Assembly (NCBI RefSeq): GCF_023343835.1
Contig: NC_064443.1
Span: forward strand, 13,888,001-13,952,000
Direction of reading: 5' to 3'
Length of the DNA stretch: 64,000 nt
DNA from: Lagopus muta
Taxonomy: Eukaryota; Chordata; Aves; Galliformes; Phasianidae
Part shown: positions 13,904-28,400 of the stretch, piece by piece
Position numbering within the stretch: the first letter of the stretch is position 1
How the letters are laid out: each line of letters opens with the position of its first letter
The notes under the pieces: model-generated
What the model was told of the DNA's origin: nothing
The model's database searches: none
The model's input: only the letters and a program-made list of their open reading frames with translations
Translations under genes and position numbers: made by a program

Positions 13904-16900
13904 AAAAAAAAAAAAAAATTGTTGAGGACAACTACCTAGACAAGCACCAAAATGCAATTCCTTCTCTAAATAAAGCCTTCTAGCTTCAGCAGACATCCAA
14001 TAATTTGTCCCCCTCAGATGAGTAAAGTTGCAGGGTCCTCAAAAATTGAATTTGCACTGTGTGAGTGGGGAACTGAACCACAAAACTCAGCTCACCTGTG
14101 TGGGACTGAGAGCCACAGGTGTTACAAACTCCGTGCACAGATCCCAGCCCCCTGCAGTCATCACTGCTCTGTGTTGTCATGAGCTGCTCTGAAGCTCCCG
14201 TCCTTCACCTGGGGTTTGGCCAGGTGTGACAATCAGCCAGCAGAGCCATTATCTTGCTAAATCAATAAAGTGACAAACTTCAAACAAGCCATTATAAATA
14301 TTAGCAGATCACTGAGAATTTTTATGGATGAGTAGAAGGGAAGTTAATTTTTAGTGATCTCAGATTCAAGGAATCCACTTCTGGAGACATCCAATGGCTT
14401 AGTGACAGAAGGCACAAACCTATGCCTCCAACAGTCCAGTCCCATGATCACGATCCATATTCCTAACAGATGATGGATGGGGATGTTGCAAAGGGAGAAG
14501 ACCCATGGCTCTTCTGCAATTCAGCTCTTTAGGGGCTCTGGATGCCAAGCAAAGCCTGTTGTCCTCCAAACCAAAATGCTGCCAGACAAAGAAAAGTTAT
14601 AAGTGATAAAGGCTCCTAAACAAGAATTTAATTTAGATTGATTAAGATAGCTATTACACATCAATTCATTTAAATACAAATGGATTATTTGGAATGTGAT
14701 CATTGAAGATTAACGACTCCTGCACACAATATAAATACATAGCTAATTATAAAGTCAAGTAGTCATTATTAATATTTCTAACGATCAATTTGTATTCAAA
14801 CAACATAAAATCACCAATTCTAAGTCTCCTGCAGTCATGGTAATTGGGAAAAGAGACCATGATCTATACAGAAATCAATGGGCTCGTGAGTGCCTGGCTG
14901 AAGTCAGAGCTGTGGAGCTGAGTTTTCCGAGGCACACAACAAAACTGGGAGCTCAGACCAAGCAGAAGGAGTTATTTTTGTTATATTTTGGTTATACTTG
15001 TTGTTTTTCTTTAAGTACAGCCAGAGAGAGACTAAACAAAAAGATCACTAAAATGCTTGCTGCAATTGGTATGTAGACGTGGCTCTAAAAGGGCACACGT
15101 TCTGAGCACAAAGAGGCACTGTAATACAACACCAGGCTATCAGACAGGTGATAGGACAAGCACTCCCTGCCTGCAGATGAGATGTTCTCAATTAGACATG
15201 CCTAAATGCAATAGACCTCTGCAGAAAGACAGCCCAGTAATAATTTCCATTCTGAACGTCAGTTGAAAGAGCAGCAATGATTTAATACAGATCACTGGCA
15301 GTTCTGCACACCGCACTGTCTTGCTGCTTGGCCGCCGCTGGAAGGAAGAGACAGTTTGACCATACTGGCACATTCCACACAAGCATTTCACTTTCAACTT
15401 GCTGCCTTCAAGACGGAGCTAGCAAATCAGCTCGTTTTCATAGATCTGAAACACATCCTCTTGTCTCTGGTTTGACTTCTACATATTTGTGTGCAAGTAA
15501 TAATTTCTGCAGTGGTTTTATTATGCAAAATAGTAATATATATTTTTTAATGTTTCATTTTTTTAGGTAGGATATTTTTTGAGCAGAATTTTCAGGACGT
15601 GGCGACAGCCTGGACTCTCTCATGCCAGTTTACTGTGGTTTGCAATAGGATGCTCAGTCCAGCACATAAGCAAGGAAAGGCTTTCTGTTTCACTGGTAAA
15701 TCTGTTCAGCTTCTTCATCTGGAAAGAGCTGAATGCAGAATACAAAAAAGAATCATTTTTCGCAGCTGGCTGAGGGGGCTTTTTGCTGCTCCTTGCAGGC
15801 ACCACTGGATTTGTGATGTAGGGACTGTCGAATCTCAGTTGTTTTGCAAGAAAAAAACTTCACCTAAAAGTTACCCACACTTTCAGTTTTATTCCAAATC
15901 AAGAACTGGCATCTCCCCAACTCTAATTAACAGGAGCTATTTTTTGCCATCTCCAGCAGCAAAAACACAACAATTGGCCCAGAAGTAGAGCAGACACAGC
16001 TTCTGCACGACCTGCTGGGCAGTCACCATTCCCCCCATTGCACAGAAAAGAAAAAAAAAAAGAAAAAAATCACACTGACCTTAATATATTTCTTTTTCCA
16101 GTGCAAAATAAATGTTGTACTAAATCACCTGCTTATCACTCACCAGGCATTTGCAAATAAATCCAGCCTTAGGTTTCAGGCTTGTCAGAAATTTTCCACC
16201 AGAAAACACTGATTAGATATAATATGCTCTGTGGGAACATATTGATTCTGTCTGACCTTTGGGTATAAAGCATGTCTGGCTTCTTACATGCCCATCTCCC
16301 CAACTTTTTGAGCTTCACTGCTGCCTGTTGTCCAAATAAATAGAAGAAGGGATGTGACTGCTGGGATTTGTACACAGCTCCCAGTAGAACCAGAGTCTGA
16401 GGACATGGAGAATATGATTTCTTCATGGGATACTGTGCAAGAGGAAGGTTGGCTGGGATTCACGAGTGCCAAAAGCTTGGGAAGGACCTCAAGTGACCAT
16501 TTCTGGAGTCTAGCACACCTTTGTTCCTAGGACCAGCTATACCCACACTTTTCCAAACTGACCCATCCTTTAAGCCCTGCAGAAGATGGCACAGTCCTGT
16601 CCAGGGAATCAATCCCACGGTGCTCCATCAGCCTTTCCATCAGCATTCTCCCACTGCTCCCACTGGGCTGCTTCCTCACGCTGCAGGCAGTGAGCATGGG
16701 CTCAGCCATGAGCTGCTCGGGGCAGGACACACGTCTGTCTTGCTTTGTTTTGCCAGGACAGAGTGGAAGGAAACTCCATCCAGACCCACAGTCTCCCTTT
16801 ACCCTTTAATCTTCATCCAATGCAGACAGTGTCAGATAGTCTCCTAAATCTAAAAGGACAAGACCATTACTCAGAGAAAAGCTTTGTGGCAATTGCTTGA

Positions 16901-19156
16901 TGTTTCACTCATTCGGAAGCTAAACCTCTACCAAAAAAATGCTCCTTCTATTCTGGGCCTCTGGCAGATCCCAGGGCAGGGCCGGAAGACGTGGTGACAT
17001 TGCAGCACTCCAAGTGTATTTTAGTCTTTAGCAAAACAGACTCAGAGCTCAGGAAAAAAAAAAGCACACATCAAAGCACCGTGCCTGGTTGAAACACCCC
17101 TGTGTTAACATCTGGCTGTCGGTGCCCAATCTCCCATGGCCAAGAAGGTGCAATTGCCATTGTCACCTCAGTGTAATCCTCTCCTGCTCTGCTTCCAATT
17201 GCAGGCAAATGGCCCCCCAGCCCCCCCAGCGCTGCCCGTGCATGGTCTGGCTCTGCATATGTTAGCAATGAGCCTGGCAGCCCATTCTCAGTGCATGAGC
17301 TCACTGCACAGAATGGACCTCCCTCTCTTTTTTATCCTTTGGCAGGGCTGCAAGCTGCTCCTGCAGCTGGGACAGTGCCTACTGCTGCCTCAGGGCTGGT
17401 TTTCTGCTCAGAGTCCTGCACAAGGAGCTATAGGGAGGTAGGGGGGGGGCTAAAGAAGCCATTTTTCAAAGTTAAAGTTGCAGTGATTCCTTTGCTTAGA
17501 GAAATGCAAACTAAATAAGGAAGAGCACAGGCTGCCTTGCATCGAACTGCATGGCTGCTGTCCTGCGCACATCTGGCTTGTAGCATCACCTGCACAGCCC
17601 CTGGGTCAAGTCAGGCATTTTGGAAGCAGATTGATAAGGTGCCACTTGTCGGAACTATCCAACACCTTTATCTTGCCATAGCTGCCTCTGCATTTTGCCA
17701 ATTCTGCTTTGGTGATGTGAGAAACAGCTTGCAGCCCCATGCAGATAAGCCTTTTGCTGACCATCCAACCACTTCATCAGTGACTCCAGTTGGTCTGTAT
17801 CTGCACTAGGGGTATTGTAGTGCCACTATTTTCCAGACACAGTACAGCAATTGTGAAGTGTAAATTCACATCAGTCTTCCTTTGCTTGACCCTTCTGTCA
17901 GTACACTACGGAAAAGAATGGAAAATTTCACTGCCATATTTATTTAAAGAAAAGTAATTAACCTCATGGTAGGAAAGCAAATCTCGGATGAGCCAGTATC
18001 ACACTTAAATGATGAGCAGAGCCTTGCTTCTCCACCTGGATACCCAATGGAGGGGCCAGGTGACAGCGGTCACCATGCAGTGATGTCCCTTGGGGACAGG
18101 AGGCAATCCCCACATTGCACCTCACAGGTCCAGCTGCTAAATACTGTCCATCCAACACTCCTCATCCTTAGCTTCCCCCCATTCCAGTGCCCCAACAGCC
18201 AGACAACTGCTCTCAGCTGCTCCAAATGTTGGTGAGCCCAGATTCAGAGTAATTTCAGACAGGAGTGATCACTGGAGGTCTTTGGGTTATCTCTAACTTC
18301 TTCCCTATCTGTCTGCTCTAAGCAGAGCTCATGTTGCTCAGGGCCCTGTGCTGAATACCTGAATATCACTGGGATTCCATCTCTGTTCTAACATTTGAAT
18401 AAGTTTTTCCATATATCCACTTGCAGACTCCCTTGCTGCTACTTATGCCTCTTTCTGGATACATTCATGGCCTACTTAATGTGTTCTGCTATTGAAGGAG
18501 TAAATGCTCTGCTGGGATTTTCTTTTTAAAAGACAGGAACGAGTCATATTTATGCAAAAATGATGGAATGTGGAATAGTGATAGAGGACTCATAGGAGAT
18601 TTTTCTTCCAGCAAAGCATCCTGCAGCAAGCCCAGCACTGTGAGCCATACACCATGCAGAGTGCCGTGTCAGAGGACAACCAGCTCACATCGCAGGCACT
18701 GCTTACTGCTGGTGGGATAACTTGGCATTATTTACCTCTAACTACTTCTACTTGTTGGCCATAGCCACTGTTGGTCTAGGGTGACCACCATTTGCCAAGG
18801 AAAGCCGAATGAAATTCTTGTTTCATTCAGTCAGTTCAATTATGGGAGCCTCTCAGCTTGCCAAGCCTGCCCAGGCTGCAGTAAAATCACACCGGGGTTC
18901 AGCTGGGATCCCTCATGCTCACCCACTGCCCCAGCTATGTTGTCATGCACTAAGGGGAGAGATGACCCCTTAGCAAAACACCACAGAACCTAAAACTCCT
19001 GAAAAGAATGGAATTCTTCTGTAGCATTTCATAGTCACTCACACGCAATGCGATGCAGCCCATCTGTCTCCAAAGGCAGCTCCAACAGCTGGACTTCTGC
19101 AAGCACACCGAGATCCTGCCTGTTCATTCACAGCACAAAGAAATGGGTTAATTATC
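13904..19156. other. No gene seen; AT-rich patches
   Basis: The stretch starts with an A15 run (13904-13918). The part at 14600-14830 is AT-rich with several TAAT-core motifs (homeodomain type) and few stops of interest. The remainder has only short frames lacking any recognisable product. Confidence 0.6.
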
Positions 19157-19450
19157 TTTTTTTTTTTTTTTAATTACACAATCTCTTATTAAATGCCAAT
19201 AATGAAAGGAAGTGTCTGCCCCACAGATAAGATTATGCCACATTCCTAATTTGCCTTTTTGAGGCAGCAGATAAACCTCTCAGCCATTTTGAAATACGAA
19301 TTTGTCATTCATAAGGGTAATAAATAATGCAAACGGAATGTGTGGTTATACTGACATTATCACCCCGTCATCGCTTAAAGGCACTCCGGGCATGAATATG
19401 TGCCACTATAACCTCGGCCTCTGTGATAAATTATTGCCCATCACAATCCT
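19157..19450. promoter_or_regulatory. Candidate conserved non-coding element
   Basis: After a T15 run there are about 280 bases with clustered motifs: AGATAAG (GATA, 19225-19231), ACATTCC (TEAD, 19240-19246), ATGCAAA (POU/octamer, 19327-19333), and GGAATG (TEAD, 19335-19340) directly abutting TGTGGTT (RUNX, 19341-19347). The sequence lacks repeats and coding potential. An enhancer is a guess from motif density only; no conservation was measured. Confidence 0.25.
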
Positions 19451-22400
19451 ATCTAACACCAGGGAATGGATGAGCACTGGAAGGACATTATGGTTATAGC
19501 CACAGTTCTTTGCGGCTGCAATGCAATTACTGCAGCTATTGCTGAAGCAGAGAGGGATGCTGGAAAGTAAGGGAAAGTCTGCATCCTTCTGGGAGGTAAT
19601 GTGTAAAGAAACCTTCACAAGTACACCCCATAGGGGATTTCCTACCCGCAAGTATTTAAACTGCTAATTAATTCCTATTAAAACAAGGTCTTTTGTGTAC
19701 ATCAAGAAGTGGTGCCTGAGGCTTTGTGCCTGCAGTGGGACATCTTAGGGCTTCACATCAGCTGAGGCTGCGAGCTTGGCTGGCACAGCGTGATGCACTG
19801 AGGAGTCCATCAGTGGCCTTCATCGGCAGATTGGAGCTTCGAGCTCACGTCCACAGCTTGAGTTCATTCTCAGGCATCATCCAGCCACCAGAAAATGAGA
19901 CAGCGCAAAAGCAAGCAGCCTCCAGGCACAAATAAATTATGCATGCCTATGCTCAGCTCTTACTTTGCGTGTGCAGTATACATATTTCAAGATTCACCAC
20001 CAGTTACACGTACAAACATTGCTTTGAGAGTCTTTCTTCCCTGAAAACAGGGAAAAAAGTTGGAGAGAGCCCACACCCTCAGATCATCTGTGGAAAATCA
20101 AAGGCTGACGAGACAGCCTCAAATGCCTGAGGGCTTTGAGTAAAAGAGGACCATGCAGTAAAAGATGAGGTTGCTGGTACCCTGTGGGATGCAGCGTTGA
20201 CTTTGTGGAAGGGTTGCTCTTCCCATCCCTCCTTCCTGGGATGGATAACCTTTATCTCTGCTCCCATTTAGGCACTCACAGCAGTTTCCATGCATACAAT
20301 TTAACTTCTTCTCTTTTATTGCCCCATAAGAGGCACTGAGGAAAAACAAAGCTGTCTTTTACTGGCACAGCTTGAGATTGGCAAGTCCCTGTGTTGAAAC
20401 AACCTTGTCCTTTATGGCAGCTGTTGGGTGGCACAAAAGCTCCCACAGAGCTGGGACATCTTCGGTACAGGATTGGTGCTCCTGCCCACTAACCCCAGAT
20501 GCAGATGCTGAGCTCTCAGGCAAGTGTCACACATGCAATCCAGTGCCCAAGGTAGGAAAGAAAATCTTGATGGGTAGAGAAAGATGAACAGCAGCTATCA
20601 TTTACAGCAGATTGCCACGGGGTGAGGGTGGTTTCTGGTGCCCCGGTGCAATATCCATGCCCTACAGTGTCTCATGGCTCTGCCCGAGGCAGCAGCAACA
20701 CCAAATCTGGAGATGAAGGTGCCTCTTTGCAAACAAGAGAAATTAATCAGCCTTGAAGTGTTCCCATGCTAATAGCACCCTTGTGTGACTCAATTCAACG
20801 TAACACTGCCCTCTTGTGCTTCATCACATGAGGGGCCTTTGCAGCTAAATGACTTTCTATTAATTTTTAGTTGGGTGGAGGGGCAATTTACAAAGCCAGT
20901 TGTTCGTAAAGTGATGACCACGGTGTTTTACCTCAAGAACTCAAGCAGTTTCTGTTTCTTGTCATGAGTAGCCAGCATAGTCCAGATACTCATCCACTCA
21001 GGGTGGAGAAATTAAAAAAAAAATAGGTGAAGATAATAAAAACCAAAGGGAAATAATAATAAAATCCAAAGGAAAATAACAATGAAATCACTACTTGAGG
21101 TAAAGGAACAATGGCAAACAGCAAATAGAAAATTGCACCATTATGAAAACACTTAACTCACACAGTCTGTGCTAAACCATTTGAAAGCACCAGGTAATGC
21201 AGGAATCAGCATTTAATTAATGCTCTGTTAAAATGTAGTTCTTTAGAGTTGCATATACCAAGCAGAAAAAAACCACAATTGATGTTTTACCTAGAAATAA
21301 CTGCAACCAGCACAGTAATCATGAGCAATAGCATGTCTGGCACTATGGGTTTTATTTCCCTTCTGTGTTGAGTGGGAATACATTCTCAAGATCCGCACTG
21401 GTGGATGGGCATGAAAGCATTTCTGCAGAGTATAGGTGCTATGATAATAAAGCAAGGCCTTTGAGCCAACCCAATCCATGAAGTCACTCTCCTATTGCTT
21501 CACCCATCTAAAGGACAATGACTGAGACAATCTTGGCCATTAGCAGCCCATTTATGGCAGCTGTGCACCCCATACAAGCTGTTGTTGCCAGGCCTCTAAA
21601 ACAGAGCTAGAATCATTGGGAGAGCAAGCAAGCCTGCAGAGAGAGAGTGTACAGGAGTGGGCACAGGAGCACACTGTGAGCAGCAGCATCTCTCTGCTGA
21701 GGTTTGTTTGCCAAGAAGTGCCCTGTGCTTTTACAACACCATCGAAACAGCTGCAAATATCACCTCTTCCTTCTGCAGGAGGGCCGAGGATCAGGTCTCA
21801 TTTCCTTTCAATCTTTATCAGAACTGCTTGGACAGCGCTCATTTCCTGACAAATATAGGCAGTAAAATCTTAGTTTTTAAAAGCATTGGTTGCAAAGCGG
21901 TAACCATAGCACTCAAGCAGAAAGTCATTAGAAGCTCACTGAAGGAGGAAGGAATGATGATCACAGAAAGAAGGGAGAACTGATAATGGCACAGGGGAAA
22001 AGGTGCTTTTCTGGCAGAATATTGAGTCTGTTCTGGGTATTGCCATTTAACAGATTACTGCATAAGCGAGAAGAGGAAAAAAGAAAAAAAGCATGGAGAG
22101 AAAACAAATTAAATGGCAAGATACAGGATGAATGTCAGCACCATTTTCAGAACGGTTTTGGAACAACCCGTCCTCACCCATTCGGCTACACATATAACTG
22201 TGTGTTTGTGCTGTCCTCTCCAACCTGCTCAAGTACGTGCTTACCTTCCTGCAGAGCAGAGCTGCCTTCCTGGACCTGCACAAATGTTTTCTTTAGCAGG
22301 ATCCTTTGTCCCTGAGCCCTTTGAAGAAGCCTCTAGGGGATGAAAGTTCATTCACAAGGGGAAGGACTGTAAGAGCACTTCAATCAATGGCCTATGAAAT

Positions 22401-25400
22401 ACGTAATCACCAAAGCTACTCCAGCTCACCCTGGCTGAAAGAAGATGGAGCTCATTTGCTACACTACAAAGACATAGAAAAAACCCACCAGCTCTCGGTG
22501 GGCACCGAAGCCAACCCTTTGCATCCAGAGGGTGGTCGCACAGCTGTCCCTCTGCAGCCCAGGTAGGTCAGTGCTGTTGCTCGTAGTTGGGCAGCTGACA
22601 TGAAGGGGACCGCAGCCCTCCTTGGCGTCACCCAAATTAAATATTGAAGATGCTTATGACAGGGAGAAACCTGGCTGAGGATTTGGGAAGCTTTTCAGAC
22701 GTTGCTAAATGCATTAAGTGGCTTGCTGGCAATTACCTAGCATTGTCACCAGCTCAGCCTGGATCTGGTTTGTCAGAAACTTCTGAATGCATTTTTCTAA
22801 ATAAAACCTAGGTAAGAGAAGATGACGTTTCTTTTTTTTGGCCAGGAAAGCTGACATTTTGGTGTTGACATCTCCTACTAACTACTCATAATAAAGCCTC
22901 CCAGGAAAGACAGCCAAATTATGTCGTGAAGCTTTTATGGGGTGGAGTTTAAGGCATCCTTGTGCGAACTGACACAGAACTCCTGCAATCTCCTTTTGGC
23001 ACTAGCCAGGAGATATTCCTTCCAAAGTTACCACCACTCTTCTTTTATCAGAAAGTTTGATTCCTCTGATAAACTAGTTAAACAAAGTTGGTTGAGAATA
23101 CAATAGAGAGTGACCTGCCTGACTGAGATTTTCTCCCACTGAAACTGATGGCACATTGGAGGGCTGTCGAAGCCCTGGCTCACATTGTGTTTCCCAGTTG
23201 AAGATATCTTGATGTCACAGCCTGTGCTGTGAGGGCTCGTGGATCCTCAGCTGTTAGAAAAGGTTTTTTTCAGCAGCAATATTCTGGAACATTTCCACTT
23301 ATTTCCTGCTGTCTGCAGTTAACAACTCCAAGAGTGTGCTTCAGATCCTGAACATACTGCCATAAGAGTAGCATTCATCAGCTCAGGACTTGAGCCTGTA
23401 ATGTATTTTTCCTGAGGCTGCACCTTAAGGCAATCTAGAAATGGAAGGCAGTGAGGATACTGATTTATTAAGAATGGTAGATTTGGGTTGATGGGTTTTA
23501 CTCAAAAAATTTAAAAAAGGAAAAAAAATGCCCATTGAAATCCGACTTGTCTTCCATTGTCTCCACCAAGTGCTTACACTTTTTGCAAGTGTGCATCAGG
23601 ACCCAGCCAACAGAGCGGACTGCCAGAAAGAACAACAGTTATTATTATTGGCCAGATTGTATTTAGTCTTGGAATGAGAAATACGTTTATCAGTGTACTG
23701 GGTTAGACCTGCTTCTGACTCAGCACTGCAGGTAGTTTTAATATAAAGACTGGTCCATTCACAAAGATATTTTCTGAAGTGCTTACCTCTGGCAGCAGGA
23801 GACAGGCCATCACTTATGCAATGCTCAAACATTTGAAATCATTCTGGTTTCCACGTTCAGCTCTTGGTGAAGAAATACACATTAATCTCCAGTCTGCAAA
23901 GCACCAGCCTTTGCAGTGTTCCATCTTCTGGAGTCCAGCCTTATTATCAGAATAGGATTAATTTTGTGGTCCTGAGTACACAAACATTTTTCGTTATTAA
24001 ACATTTAGGAGCATGGGCACAGGATGCTGCAGCTTTGCAGGATGTAGGGTGGCTCTGATGGGGCTGCAGCCCCTGGGAGTCACAAGGTGCCATGGTCCAA
24101 AAATCGCTCTGGAGACCACAGCATCCTGAAATGTGGATCAGCACACAGAGCATGTATCACTTCTTTGCCTGGGTGTGGAGAGAGAAACAGAAACAAAGTC
24201 AGCCAAATGATACGGTACAAAGTCCATTCCAAACTGAATTGCTCTTCTCTGGAAATACATACATATATATACACACATATATAAGGAAACAATTTTCTAC
24301 AGAGAGGTTTTGCCAAGCCTTGTGAGGAATAACTAGCAAGAAAAATCCATCTGCAAAACCATGATGGCTAAAAGAAAGATTTCTACACATGCCAACTGCA
24401 CCATGGCCACATTTATAGAAATTTAAAATGCTGCCGTGTGGTAACAGGAATAGCTATATGTTGGCAGACATTTTTTTAATGTGCTATAGGGTCATAAATC
24501 ATTTCCTGGTGCTCCAGCAGTCAAATGTACTTGATATCTTCATTTACTTAGAGAGTTCACACCAGCTTCTCAGCTATCTTCATTTCCTTGGAAACAGCTG
24601 TTTTGTCTGCTAAGGAAAACTAAGTAATACATATTAAAAAAAAAAAAAAAGAAGGGTAAGTGGAAATAGAATAAAGCCAAGCACAAAACCTGAGAGGTTC
24701 TCAGTATATACAGACCTTGGTTACATGCACGCAATCAGTAAGGTCACTTGTGTAGGAACTCATAACAAAGTACAGTTGACAATGTGCTATTTTTCTGCTG
24801 GAGAATATAATGTGAGGCTGAGCACGCTAATGACTTTTGGAAATGGGCAATGACAAAGATTGATTAATATCAGTTGACAGCTTGTTCCACAGCTCCGAAA
24901 CTGGAATAGCAATGATTGATTTGCCAAAATGTGGGGCACAGGCGTTAGATAATAGATAGAGCTCAGATGTAGCCTATCTGGTTTCAAAATATGTTTTAAG
25001 GGCCATATGTTTGACAGAAGATAAATACTTAAAGCGTAGCAATATTTTCAAAAGGTACCTCATTCTAACAATGCTTTTTCATTGTCTACATGCCTTTACA
25101 AACCTTAACCAATAGACTGTTAAGTTCGGGAGCAGAAAACATACTAAAATGCAGAAACAAAATAAAGTAGTGAAGGGTAGAGCTTTAATAGTTGGCTTTT
25201 TAAAAAGATCTGAAAGAGACATCAACATCACAGAACTGCAGGTTTCAGTGATAGAAATCTCACCTATCAGCACATAGCAAAGAGTCAATCCAAGAGTCAA
25301 ATACCTGCAGCAATCTGTAGGGCTGCACACCCTGCATGTGTATGGGACACACAATTCCATCTTTACCTCATGGGAGCTGAGGGGTGGGTGGTACTGTAGA

Positions 25401-28400
25401 AAACCCAACCTATTCTTCCCGTTATCTCATACATTTAATGATTTCAGCTTTTTACTAGCACAGCACAGCCCGAGCACCCTGAACATTAGGAAAGCCAGAC
25501 CAATAAGCTGATATCTACACTCATGCTCCATTTATAACGATTTTGTCTAACGCAGCATGTAAGAGAAAGCAGGAGAGAAGGATGGAGAATTTCACGACAG
25601 ATGTCCACCAAAGGGCGAGTCTTCATTAGAGATGTGGTCATGTGTGAAGAGCTGAGCAAGCTGACACGATGCTGGCTGTTTTCCCCAGACCAGACCAAAT
25701 TGCAGCTGGCACCATATCAGCTAATTGTGATTAAATCCTGCTGCTAATCAAAGCAGAGCCTCTAAAGCAATTCTCCCAGACTGCTGCAGCGACTGCCATT
25801 GCAGTGTAAGGCACTGTCTCAGCTGTATCTCTCAATGTGACAGACTGTGATCTGCATGGTGCAGATCTAATTAGGAAGAGAAGGCATTGATATAAACAAC
25901 AACAAATGTTTCCACAGAGCACAGAGAATATGTAAAGAAATGGACAAGCACTAGGTTGGGGAAGCTTGGAGCTTTCTTGGGTTTTGGTCCAAAATTCATG
26001 CTACATAGTTGTGCTACATCATTATGTCATTTTTCATAGTGAAGCCCATGGAGAATTCAGCAAGTCCTGAGGAGGGAAGCTTCCCTTTCTACCCAGGAAT
26101 TCTGAGAGGGGTTGAGATGGAAGTTTTATGATTCTTTTGAACTATGTGACATTTATTAAGAAGCATTCAAAAACAAATGCAAGACCCTCCTCCTCCTCTG
26201 AGGTCAGCTCATTTATAAATCAGTAGTATCTAAAACCAATAGATTTTCCTCAATAAAATACAATGTTCATGGTATTTTAAGACAATCACTCCCCTCGACT
26301 AATGAAGTCTGCAAAGAGCCTCCATTCTGGGTAAGTTTTCTCTTAAATGTAGCTCTACTGATCATGCTCTGAGAATTGATGTGTCCATGCCTGGAGATGG
26401 GTTACCAACATAAATGACCCATTAGCAGAAGTGGCTCTGCAAGAAATGAGGACTGGGGCCAATGGGCTGCAGCACAATGTTTTTATTGCTTGGTTGACAC
26501 TCATCTCACCTCCTTTTGGTCCTCTCAATGTTAGGCAGGGAAGGTCCAAGTAAGTAATCAGAAGTCTCCTCCTGCCAGCTGGGTGTAAAGGCAGGCATTC
26601 TTAAAGGGACTCTGTTTCTCCTACTCCAGAAATGTCATGTAATTTTGCTGGTGAACAGCAAAAGGAAGATTTGGATAAAAACCTACACACTGAACTAGAC
26701 TTTTAGCACTCGAAAATGCGCCCTTTTATAACAGATAACCCACAAAGCCAAACACAGTTACCTGCTGAAAGGCTGAGAGTCTGAATGATGAAAAGAGTTC
26801 AATCAGGAGAGGAGGGGAATGACCCACAGACGACACAGTTCTTTTTCCCCAGAGTCCATCCAGAGGCCTCCTTGGCTTCAGCACAGGCATTTGCAGGTGC
26901 ATCCACAGTACAGAGCTTTCCCTTGTGTGCACCAGCAGTGGCTCTGGTTCTGCCCCACCTGCATGGGAATTATGTGATGACATATTCTGTCTCCCTTGGT
27001 TTTTAATCTCTCTCCACAGGATCAGAGACCTTGGTGACGGAGAAGGCAACATGATGGACAGGTACAGAGACTGAAGCCACCATTCCTGCTTGTACTGCTG
27101 ACCTGAGCAATTAGCTGAAATTCGGACCCGGGAGTTATTTCTTTTAAGAGGAAGTTAATGGGTCAGGTAGACCTGCTGCAGTGGTGCCTGCACGAAGCCC
27201 ACCTTGCTTAGGAAAAAAAAAAACAAGCATCATATCGCTACAAATTAAAACCTTCTCATAGCTCTAAGGCTGTTTCTGAGTTCCCCTCAACACACACCAT
27301 TTCCAGGGGCTGCGCCTCTCTTTCTACATTATGCAAAACCACTCATATCCCACTATGCGAAAGGGTACCCACCATTTCTAGGCTTTTGAAGTCCTAAATA
27401 AGACTCATTTTTCCCCCTTTTGGGAGGTGGGGCAAGGGATGTGCAGGCTGTCGCTCTCTCTTACTGCCATCATATGAAAGGTCATGGTTAAATCCATCAG
27501 TCTTGATGGTACAGATCATCATACAGTGCATTAAAAAAAAGTTCTGACTGTAGGAATGTTCAGTACTGAAATAAGTTTTCAGGACTTTTTGAGCTAGGCC
27601 TCCAGTGAATATTCCCTTGGAAATCAATGGAATTGATTTTGTTTATGCTGGACACGTCATGGGGTTGCATTGAGGATGCTAATTGACAGGTCCAAATGTG
27701 TACAGGGAGTCTGAGAGAAGATATCATAAGTTTCTGTTTACGGGCAAGAGAAGATAAGTGATTATAGATTCCAGAAAGAATAACAGATCATAATATTTGA
27801 GTTCACAATGAATAAGTACAGCACAAAGACCACTAATACCCCAGTGCTCAAGGCTCAGATTCCCTGCTCTGCACAAAGAAGGGAAAGGTCAGGGAGAACA
27901 TAAGCTGAGTTGCTTTTCTAAACTAGCTACAAGTTTTAAGACATTAGGGAAAGAAATCTGCTTTGGGAGGAGTATTAACATGCTTTTGCTAGGAGTAGTG
28001 ACTCAATCAAAACTTTTGGTATCCTCACCACTCGTATCCAAACAGTCTGCAAACAGAGAGCAGTGAGCCTTCTGGATGTCTAATCAAAAAATTTTTTAGC
28101 TTCTATGAAATGTAAATGAGAATATTTTGTGCGGTAGAAACCAGTTAAGATCACAGATGAGAGTGACACTGGAGTTTGCATTCATGGGCAACAGGCACAA
28201 AGTTCCTGTTAATGGAGAAGTAAGAATAATTACCTCTGAAATGAGTGAATCAAGATTGAAATACCTTGGAACTATACAAAAGTGATGCTTTAGTGCCTCG
28301 TGTCCTTATAAGATGTCAGTGATCCCAGACTCTGGCTTTCCAGATAAAAGCAAATTACTGACCTCTGACAGTCTCTGATGATGGTATCACATATGAGTGA

